Shown here piece after piece: positions 56,636 to 64,000 of a stretch of DNA of 64,000 nucleotides (its first letter is position 1; every line of letters starts with the position of its first letter). Below the pieces are notes generated by a model. It was not told the origin of the DNA, did not search any database, and was given only the letters and a program-made list of their open reading frames with translations. A program made the translations under genes and the position numbers. Origin of the DNA: Tritrichomonas foetus (taxonomy: Eukaryota > Parabasalia > Tritrichomonadida > Tritrichomonadidae); the NCBI GenBank assembly GCA_001839685.1, contig MLAK01000693.1, forward strand, positions 69,000 to 132,999, in the 5' to 3' direction.

Positions 56636-57636
56636 TGAATTCAAATAAACGCTTAAATAAAGATAAATCAAATAATACTATTGGTAGTGAACATAATTTA
56701 TCAGCTGTAGGAACACCATGGTATATGGCACCTGAAGTTTATGATCAAAAAAAAAACGATTTTTCTGCATTTTTTGAATCGTCTATAAAGTTTTGAGTGG
56801 AAGTCCTCCAGTTGTTCCAGGGGAAAAGATTTTCAGATTAATGCGGAATGCTAAAGAAGGAATTCATCCTGACCTTTCTTTAATTCCGAATTCATCTCAA
56901 CAGGGAGTGATAATCCAAGTGAAAGATATTCATTCATAGAAGTCATTTCATTTTTACTTTCTGTTTTGAAATTAAAAGATCAAGACTTTTTAGATGATGA
57001 AGAAATTGATGAAAATGAAGTCGCTGAATATTTAAGCCAATTCCCATATTTACTTCATCTTTTTAAAGAATTTCTGAATCCAAGCCCGATACAATTATCT
57101 ATTTTAGATAATATTGTTGTTCTTAATGATCAAAATAACATTCTTTTTGATAAAAATGATTCAAATACACTTTATCAACATGGAGCCAGGCTTTATTATG
57201 GAAAAGGTGTGTCTAAAAATTATCCTGAAGCAGCATACTATTTTAAAATGGCGGCAGGTTTAAACTATCCAAAAGAAATACTTTATTATGGACTAATGCT
57301 AGATGAAGGAAACGGAATTACTCAAAATTTACCTGAAGCAGCAAACTATTTCAAAATGGCTGCGAATGAAAGCAATTGTAAATTATGGTGTAATGCTGAA
57401 TAAAGGAAAAGGAGTTCCACAAGACTTTACTGAAGCTGCAAAATACTTCAAAAAATCGGCTGATTCTGGGAATCATTCGACTACAATGCTCAATTGTTTA
57501 ATCATACTGTCTAAAGGAAATTGGAATCTCTCAAAATTTAGATGATGCGACACAACATTTTCATAAAAGCACAGAATAAGGAAATCATAAAGCTATCAAG
57601 ATAATTAAAAAAGTCTCTTCGATAATGAAAAAATGA
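56636..57636 (+). pseudogene. Kinase-Sel1 repeat pseudogene
   Basis: The C-terminal kinase remnant GTPWYMAPEVYDQ (activation-loop end) is followed, after a frame change, by VLSGSPPVVPGEKIFRLM and HPDLSLIP. Then, in another frame, a spacer runs into Sel1-like repeats (GARLYYGKGVSKNYPEAAYY, YGLMLDEGNGITQNLPEAA and, after another shift, YGVMLNKGKGVPQDFTEAA). The final Sel1 fragment ends in frame at 57636. The kinase N-terminus, with HRD and DFG, is missing. At least three frameshifts. Kinase plus Sel1 is a common trichomonad arrangement; Sel1 repeats bind protein partners. Confidence 0.8.
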
Positions 57637-58303
57637 TATTGCATATTAAACATGATATGATAAAAATTTTTCTTATCTTTTAGTAATTTTGTGAGTGAAA
57701 GTTAAAAACAATATTTGTATATTTTAATGAGAAGAGAGTTCTTGATGATATCCCATTAGTAATCATAGCCAATACAGCATAAATTGCTTGAAACATATTT
57801 TTTTTTGATGGTATTTTCAATGTTAAACACTTAAATCGTTAATGAAAATCATCGATCAAGTAGAAATCAGGAGTTTTCAAGATCAAACTCCATTGATTAT
57901 ACTTAATAAACTGAAAAATTAAAATGAATCTCTATCAACCAAAAGCACATAATAATTAGATAATTCATTTCCTAAAATGCTATATCCTGAATCTTCTGTA
58001 ATTGTCGATATTTCCTTTATCATTATATTGGAAAGTCATGTTTTGATGGTAATTTTTAGTTAGTGATATATCAAAATTGTGTTTTGAACCAGATTTATTA
58101 ATGTATTACAAATTGACATTCTGCCAACATAATGCAGACTAAATATACTATTTATATATTAATAATAATAAGTAAACATGGGAATAAAGAATATAAAATA
58201 AAAAAACAATAGATAGAAATGTAGAAAGAAACATATATTTTTGATAGAATCATAAATTAAACATCACATGTAATAGATTGATAGTCTCCTTTCAAGAACT
58301 CAA
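57637..58303. other. Intergenic region, no gene seen
   Basis: About 670 AT-rich bases between the pseudogene and Sec24. No frame or RNA signature. Confidence 0.5.
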
Positions 58304-60595
58304 TTAATGTAACGATGATGTCATTTCTGCAATAAAGGCAGCTAAGTTTGATCCCTTTACTGGAATTACATCGACAAGGAGTTCCGAGAAAACAGATTCG
58401 CGTGGGCTTCCAGGTGGTATTATTTCAATTGGTAAGTATTTTCCACTCAACAAGTAGCATCCATTAATTATTTCGTGTAATTGTTTGCTTTGAGGTGTTT
58501 CTATTGTTGGTAACGAAGTAGGAAGTTGATCTGCTGAACTCACTCCAAAAACGTTTTGAAGATAATCTTGTGAAATGTTTGGACTTATCCAGATGAGTAT
58601 TTGGTTTATTGTGTGAACAACAAAACAAGATCCTTTTCCAAATGATCCAGTTTCCAATGGAAGTGGGTCACTTGATTGATCAGCAGCAATCATTTGTGGA
58701 TATAAATAAAGAAGTGCGTTTGTCATCGACATTGAGCGAACTTGAATGATGTTTTCAACACGATCATCAATATTCTCTCGAATGTTATTATGTTGCTTCA
58801 ACAATTTTGAAGCAAGCATTGCATGAGCAAGATGATACATTGATTCACAGCGATGACCGCCAGCACTAAGTGAAGCAATACTTTTTCTAAGATAATCACT
58901 TGCTTCGGCAGCACCATTTTGTAAAACTCGAACTGCTGCTCTCTTCAAGTAGAATGTGGCACAGGCTGCTTCATCAATGGTGGATTTAATAAGACTGGCT
59001 TGGTTAGTTGTTGGAACAGCAAAAGTAAAGATTCTAATTAATCTTTCACATTTGTTATTTGTCCAAATAACGGCACATTGGAAAAGTGCAGATTTATCTC
59101 GAACATCGCCAGTAACTTGAACTTCAAAAGTGACAGCATTATGTGCAGACATAACTGGATAAAATGCAGTTTCATCACGAATTGTGCAATTTGAATAGGT
59201 GTTTATCACACGAATATTATTTGAGCAGCGAAGACGCATTGATGAATTCCAAAGATATTCAGAAGTAAGAGTCACGAATAAATCATTATGGAGAGCCATT
59301 GGGTCAAATTCGCGATAATAATGACATGATCCACATGTAAGGCTAGATGGAACAACAACAACTGCTAAATCCGTCATTTTTTGATGTTCACTTTTTAGAC
59401 AGAAAAGGTGAACTGAAATACTAGCACGATTTAGAATGAATCCAATATCACGATAGAATTTACAATGTCCATCTTCAGGAAGTCTTAAAAGTTTGGCTTC
59501 TTCATCATTTGTTGGTGGTCTCTCCTTCATTGCATGTGGACCATATGTAGGATATCCAACAAAGGAGGCAAGAAGGATACCACCTGTGCCAAGCATCACT
59601 TTTTCGGCAAGTTGAAGAGCTGAGCCAAAGCAATTTCCATTTGTAATATACTTACCAGCATTTATTTGTTCAACCAAATTGTCCAGTATTTGGCTTACTG
59701 TTTCTTTACATGATCCAATTTTTGCAAGTGGAGTAGAAGGAACAACAGGGTCAGTTAAGTCAACAATAACAAATTCAGTATTTCTTTCAAAATCAAAAAC
59801 AGTTAAATTGTGACTCATTGTGATAATTCCAAACTTTGTAATTGGATCGATTGAATCAAGTGATGCTTTTAATGAATTAATAAATTGGAGAGTGAATCCA
59901 GTCGAAATTGCTTCAAGTGAAAGATCAATAAGAACAACAAAACATGGGTGGGCTCCAGGAAGAGTGGACTTGAATATTTCAGGCGTGATCATATCATAAA
60001 CTGGACAAACAAACTCCGTTGATCGTTCGGCTTGATTTTTTGGATTATTTGAAAATTCGGTCATGGCTCCACAAAATGGACATTTCCATGCTCTTCCGTC
60101 AGGAGTTGGCTGGGAGTAAGGCGAGAGGTAGGCCCTACAGCGATGGCAGCGAGGAATTTGCGACTGGGAATAATCGATGACAGGAACGTTATTGACTTGG
60201 GATGGATTGACAATTACGCCTAGTGGAACTCCGCATTGGTCAGCTGTGGATTTTGTCATTGGGAAATTCGAAACGGTCGTTCTGAAATACTGTGGAAGGG
60301 GTGTAGCACCATCAATGGGTGATGGATTTAAGAGTTTTGGATTGCCCCACGGAAAAACAGGATGGACTTGTTGACGTTGCGGCAGAGATGGTGGAGGGCT
60401 TTGCCCAGCATAAAATCCTTGTTGGACTTGCTGCTGTTGTGGAATTTGTTGATTATATTGATTGTATTGTTGATTGTATTGTTGCTGTTGAGAAAATTGT
60501 TGTTGCTGTTGGCTAAAATCATTGGCTTGAAGTTGAGCCTGCTGCATGACAGCGTTAGCTTGAAGAAGCTCAGGATTTACGTACCTTCGGCTCAT
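58304..60595 (-). CDS. SEC24: COPII coat subunit Sec24
   Basis: A 763-residue protein that selects cargo at ER exit sites with Sec23/Sar1. The N-terminus (about 15-60) is a Q-rich disordered tract. The zinc finger is C150-x2-C153...C172-x2-C175 (RCHRCRAYLSP, WKCPFCGAMTEF). The trunk domain begins near 208 (HPCFVVLIDLSLEAISTGF). A beta-sandwich, an all-helical region and a C-terminal gelsolin-like domain (SCFVVHTINQILIWISPNIS) follow in the Sec24 order. It is somewhat shorter than yeast Sec24 (~926), chiefly through a short N-terminus. Upstream lies a GGCGACCGTTAA word. The Q-rich start gives this protein a distinctive tail. Start: ATG 60595. Confidence 0.95.
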   Translation of the reverse strand: MSRRYVNPELLQANAVMQQAQLQANDFSQQQQQFSQQQQYNQQYNQYNQQIPQQQQVQQGFYAGQSPPPSLPQRQQVHPVFPWGNPKLLNPSPIDGATPLPQYFRTTVSNFPMTKSTADQCGVPLGVIVNPSQVNNVPVIDYSQSQIPRCHRCRAYLSPYSQPTPDGRAWKCPFCGAMTEFSNNPKNQAERSTEFVCPVYDMITPEIFKSTLPGAHPCFVVLIDLSLEAISTGFTLQFINSLKASLDSIDPITKFGIITMSHNLTVFDFERNTEFVIVDLTDPVVPSTPLAKIGSCKETVSQILDNLVEQINAGKYITNGNCFGSALQLAEKVMLGTGGILLASFVGYPTYGPHAMKERPPTNDEEAKLLRLPEDGHCKFYRDIGFILNRASISVHLFCLKSEHQKMTDLAVVVVPSSLTCGSCHYYREFDPMALHNDLFVTLTSEYLWNSSMRLRCSNNIRVINTYSNCTIRDETAFYPVMSAHNAVTFEVQVTGDVRDKSALFQCAVIWTNNKCERLIRIFTFAVPTTNQASLIKSTIDEAACATFYLKRAAVRVLQNGAAEASDYLRKSIASLSAGGHRCESMYHLAHAMLASKLLKQHNNIRENIDDRVENIIQVRSMSMTNALLYLYPQMIAADQSSDPLPLETGSFGKGSCFVVHTINQILIWISPNISQDYLQNVFGVSSADQLPTSLPTIETPQSKQLHEIINGCYLLSGKYLPIEIIPPGSPRESVFSELLVDVIPVKGSNLAAFIAEMTSSLH

Positions 60596-60606
60596 TGAGT
60601 GATATT

Positions 60607-60617
60607 TAACGGTCGCC
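60607..60617 (-). promoter_or_regulatory. GGCGACCGTTA motif upstream of Sec24
   Basis: Sense strand, 12 bases before the ATG at 60595. Shares ACCGTT with the other promoter words. Confidence 0.45.
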
Positions 60618-61220
60618 GAACACTCTTTTTTGAATATACAGGAAGGAAAAATTCACAAAAACTTTGCTCATATCACAAATTTCAATTGATTGAAATAATT
60701 GAAATCTTTTCTGTGAGGAGGTTTTTCTTTCGATTTAATTAAGCAGAATTTGCTAATTTCGTCTCAAATTAATGTTAATTTTATTTCTAGCATCAATTAT
60801 TTACATCTAAAAAATGATTTAAGGAAATATTTAAGATTTTATTAATTTAACAATTTTAAATAATGATATATAAGCTATATTTTAATGACTTATGTTTAAA
60901 TGCTTTACATGATTACAATAAAAAAATTAAGAACTACTTCAGAAAGTTATTTGACCTACAGTTAACCTCATCGAGTTAATGTCAGAACTTTTTCACAACA
61001 TATATTTGTGTATAAATTTTTCGATGTTTTATCGCTTTCAGAAAAAGGTTTACAATATACACCCAGATAAACATAGAAAAAGAATTAAATTCTTTGAAAA
61101 TCAGGTATTTGATGTATAGATTTTGATTTTTTAACCTTTCGATGATTTCCTTTCAATTCCTTTCAATATTCATCGTGACCAGTAATCGTGGTTTCCCGGA
61201 ACAATGGGATACCCTATGAG
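60618..61220. other. Divergent intergenic region, no gene seen
   Basis: About 600 AT-rich bases. Confidence 0.5.
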
Positions 61221-61592
61221 ATGAAAGCAGGCGACAGACTATTCGTTTATGTACCGAAATCAGAATACTTGATTTACATTTCAGAAGCAGAAGGTTTATC
61301 CGTATCAATGTATATTAAATCTAAACTAAGAAATGACTTAATACATGAAATGGCAGAGAAAGGTAGCAAATTCACAAATCGTGGTCATATCGAAATATCT
61401 GCTCATGAAAACGTTAACTTCAATATTACATCCGTAAAAGAAAATAGTGGCACTAATAAAGACTTACTTTATCTTGAAAATAACGAGAAACAAAACGTTA
61501 TCGACAGCAAATATAAAGTGACTGATTCAATAGCGCCATTCTATGTTGAAGCCGTTTGCTTGGGGATGGTTAATAGCGACTGTTTATTTTAG
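61221..61592 (+). CDS. Small beta-rich orphan protein (gene or relic)
   Basis: 123 residues from the first ATG (MKAGDRLFVYVPKSEYLIYI); the frame is open for 13 codons before it without an ATG. Predominantly beta strands by pattern (DRLFVYVP, YLIYIS, HIEISAHENVNF), with two cysteines near the C-terminus. There is no signal peptide and no transmembrane helix. Composition is close to coding. It may be a compact stand-alone protein or the C-terminal end of a decayed longer gene, because the phrase reads as if it starts mid-domain. No family recognised. Confidence 0.4.
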   Translation: MKAGDRLFVYVPKSEYLIYISEAEGLSVSMYIKSKLRNDLIHEMAEKGSKFTNRGHIEISAHENVNFNITSVKENSGTNKDLLYLENNEKQNVIDSKYKVTDSIAPFYVEAVCLGMVNSDCLF

Positions 61593-61961
61593 ATTCAAAA
61601 GAGGGGATGAAGAGTCTCCCCCAAATGTGGCACTTTTTTGCATAATGAGCAAATCGACGAAAACAAGCAGCTTTACTAGTCTTCGATTAACTTTCTGTTA
61701 AATATTTATACGCATTTGCATTTGCTATTTGTTAAGTAAACGTGTTTTTTCGTTAATTTGTAAATATTTCGAGATTATAAGAAAGAGAGTTGGCATAGAT
61801 TTGTTTTTTAAAATGTCAGTCATTTTGGAACTGATGTAGAATGAATGGATACAACTTTGGCGATGTTGTTAGCAACTCCATCGACAAATCGTAAATAATC
61901 ATGGTTTCAAACAAAGTAGTCAAAAATTAACCTTGAAGTGTTACTCTTTTGGCCAAACAAA
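61593..61961. other. Intergenic, no gene seen
   Basis: About 370 AT-rich bases. Confidence 0.5.
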
Positions 61962-62825
61962 ATGGGTGTTCTCAATATTCCACTCTTAGCCGATTTCTTA
62001 AAACTTTGCATCCAACAAGATTTCTTCGATAGGCTTACACAAGCATCAATTGCTTTTGGTATTGTTATCGCAATCTTTTCCTCATTCAAGCCAATTCCAT
62101 ATGGCAAAACATACACAAGAGGCAAATCATTACTCAAAGTCGAAGTCAAAGATAGAATCGCCGTTATTTTAATCAACCTTCCAAGCCTTATTATTTTCGC
62201 CTACTCCCAAGTATTCTATCCAAATGGCTCCTTATTCTCAATCCCATCGTTGGTTTACATTGCCCATTATATTCACCGATCTCTCATCTATCCATTCTTC
62301 CGCAAGACCTACTCAAAGCCATGGCCACTTGAATCTGTTCTATATTTCTTCATCGCCAATTTCATTGTCAGCTTAGAAATTTCACACGCACTTATTTTCA
62401 ATGGAAGAATCTTAAATATATACTTACAAGCTCTCGTTGCAGCCGGCTGCATCATTTGCGCAATTGGAGCAGGCATCCATGATTACAAACTTTGCTCCCT
62501 CCGCTCAGCAGGCGATCAGGGTTATCGTGTTCCTCAAGGTCTCCTCTTTGAATGGGTTTCAGGACCAAACTATCTCTTTGAACTCATCGAATGGCTTATC
62601 TACTGCTTGGCATTCATCCCATTCAACCAAAACTTGGTCGCAGTCGGACTCATTCTCTTTGCAAACATTACAGGACGCGCTGAAGCTAACCACACAGCTT
62701 ACATCATGAAGAGAAGTGATGGAAAGACATATAAGACTGGAAATATCCTTCCCAAAGGAACTAAATACCCAGAAAACCGCTCACCTTACATACCTTTCAT
62801 CGAGAACTCGAAGTATCTCATTTAA
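61962..62825 (+). CDS. Steroid 5-alpha-reductase-like membrane protein (SRD5A/DET2 family)
   Basis: A 287-residue protein from the ATG at 61962; a GTG eight codons earlier is not used. About six hydrophobic segments. Family landmarks: YIAHYIHRSLIYPFF early, GDQGYRVPQGLLFEWVSGPN with NYLFELIEWLIYCLAF (DET2: [29 protein letters not shown]), and the end KGTKYPENRSPYIPFI (KxYPxNRxxxIPF). These are the NADPH/substrate-binding parts of the steroid 5-alpha-reductase family, which reduces enone C=C bonds in sterols or polyprenols in the ER. The true substrate is open: trichomonads are described as sterol auxotrophs, so polyprenol, fatty acyl or imported sterol are all possible. Codon use and GC indicate decent expression. 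Confidence 0.87.
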   Translation: MGVLNIPLLADFLKLCIQQDFFDRLTQASIAFGIVIAIFSSFKPIPYGKTYTRGKSLLKVEVKDRIAVILINLPSLIIFAYSQVFYPNGSLFSIPSLVYIAHYIHRSLIYPFFRKTYSKPWPLESVLYFFIANFIVSLEISHALIFNGRILNIYLQALVAAGCIICAIGAGIHDYKLCSLRSAGDQGYRVPQGLLFEWVSGPNYLFELIEWLIYCLAFIPFNQNLVAVGLILFANITGRAEANHTAYIMKRSDGKTYKTGNILPKGTKYPENRSPYIPFIENSKYLI

Positions 62826-63699
62826 GAGAATTATGCACCTTCTCTAAACAAAATACACATTAGTTTTTTGATAATTTTATTTTTTATTTTTTCCTATTGC
62901 TATTATTAATTAAGAAAAAAACATTAACAAGAAAGAAACATTCAATTAACAGGGAACAAATATTAGCAGGAACAAATATTATTTCATATGGAACCCTTTG
63001 TCAACAATCCGTAAAAATTGGTTCAACCTGTGATTTCCTATACTTGAAATTCTACAATTCATATGGAACAGCATTTTAGATATCAAAGATATAATGTGGA
63101 AGTTTCAATTTGCACTATCGCTGAGGAAATGCCAGAATGAAATGATTTTTCATAGATTAGAGAAATTATGTGTATATAGAAACAATTTACATTTTTTGGT
63201 GTTGAATTGATATTTAACAGACATAATTTCAAAGAATTGCAAAAGTCTTGTTTGCTAAACCACAAAAATATAATTCTGCAAGCAATTGTCATAGCTAAAA
63301 TACATTTAGCAAATTATCTGTTGCATATGAATTAAAAGTTGAATATGAATTATAAGTTGAATGAGAATTATAAAATTTATTATGAATGTTTATAATGAAT
63401 ATTGATGAAGGTCCTAATCTTCTTTTGGTTGTTAAATTTTCTGTTGCATATTAATTTAAGGATATTGTTTCATACAATTAGTAAATAAAATATTGATTCA
63501 CTTCTTATAGTTTTCAAAACACATAATCAAAGACATAAAACTGACTTCATTAAAGGGATTAATTACTTTATCAGCCTAACTTATTACGGTTTTTCTCAAA
63601 CATTAGGCATACTAGTGAACCCTTTAATATATTTTAACTGCACATTTTTTTGACAAAAATTATATAGTAATTATATATATAGAAAATCATATGAGGGAA
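62826..63699. other. Intergenic region with a short AT-rich tandem stretch
   Basis: About 870 AT-rich bases. Around 63325-63378 there are imperfect copies of TTGAATATGAATTATAAG. No gene seen. Confidence 0.5.
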
Positions 63700-63960
63700 A
63701 TGAACCAAAGTTGACTTGATGAACCAAGTCCTCAACCATTAAATTGAGGGAAAAGTATTGAAATCATTAGTTCGAACTTGTTTTTAGTACTGGGTCTCCA
63801 ATGATCGGCTCGAACACAATCGTGGAACCACTTCACTTCAGTTCATAGACCAATGAACCGACTATGTTCGAACATACCCATCGGGTCTACTAATTTGAGT
63901 GGGTGCCCAATGACACGGGTCTACTTTTTCTGAGCTCCTACTTCACATAAATGAAATCAT
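63700..63960. repeat. Patch of short repeats and palindromes at the right edge
   Basis: GC-richer than the flanks. It holds a perfect 14-bp palindrome TATGTTCGAACATA (63863-63876) and a hairpin CCTCAA...TTGAGG (63730-63749). TTCGAAC or CTCGAAC occurs three times, CCAATGA three times and GGGTCT three times. This looks like part of a repeat or mobile element continuing past the window. Confidence 0.5.
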
Positions 63961-64000
63961 CTTTCAGTGTGATGAGTTCCAAAGATATGTCAAGAATAAA

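Noticed and set aside
1..64000. tRNA, rRNA, CRISPR arrays and bacterial operons
   Set aside because: I read both strands for T-loop GGTTCRA words, rRNA-like blocks and regular spacer arrays and saw none. A few TTCGAA words, including those in the right-edge repeat, lack a tRNA context.

Overview
The window looks like nuclear DNA of a parabasalid protist. I infer a Tritrichomonas- or Trichomonas-like genome. It is AT-rich, every recognisable gene is a single uninterrupted frame, and 5' leaders look very short, with Inr-like TCA...TCTCAAA or CCTTT motifs touching the ATG. Many stops sit in TAAA contexts. The gene content also fits: degenerate kinase and kinase-Sel1 copies, a Pmp-like beta-helix protein, LRR/coiled-coil proteins, a Dicer-like protein without a helicase, and eukaryotic ribosomal, COPII and ciliary proteins. 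There are no operons, CRISPR arrays or phage genes. I saw no rRNA and found no tRNA by eye. Two N runs (24733-24827 and 44983-45173) are assembly gaps, both lying in or beside minisatellite arrays.

Layout. 1-5.8 kb: the 3' end of a polytopic membrane protein, then a DOCK-family GEF on the minus strand. 5.8-14.6 kb: a CAMK-like kinase, a 1.39 kb segment bounded by perfect 41-bp inverted repeats, ribosomal protein eL34, and glycogen phosphorylase. 14.9-23.0 kb: an orphan protein with about seven copies of an unrecognised ~70-residue domain, a Dicer-like double RNase III protein, and a coiled-coil protein ending in a CaaX-like box. 23.5-31.3 kb: a five-LIM protein, a small membrane protein, a large Q/N-rich protein with three C2H2 fingers, and a CxxC protein. 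32.3-44.1 kb: three proteins with coiled coils or disordered tracts (one an SGT-like TPR co-chaperone), a type I membrane protein, a BAR protein, an LRR/coiled-coil protein and a SAPS-like protein. 44.2-45.5 kb: a wrecked kinase. 46-54.7 kb: TMEM231, an acidic orphan, a secreted beta-helix protein, eS26, an R2R3 Myb protein, a CEP78-like protein and a PAP2 lipid phosphatase. 56.6-57.6 kb: a wrecked kinase-Sel1 gene. 58.3-62.8 kb: Sec24, a small orphan and a steroid 5-alpha-reductase-like enzyme. The right edge holds a patch of short repeats and palindromes.

Functional themes. Two genes (TMEM231, CEP78) belong to the ciliary base/transition zone. DOCK, LIM and BAR proteins point to actin and membrane remodelling. 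Sec24, PAP2 and the reductase belong to the secretory and lipid system. Dicer points to small-RNA biogenesis. The same short upstream words (ACCGTT/AACGGT and GTACGTTA) recur before unrelated genes and look like shared core-promoter elements. All functional assignments come from reading motifs by eye; no database search was run.
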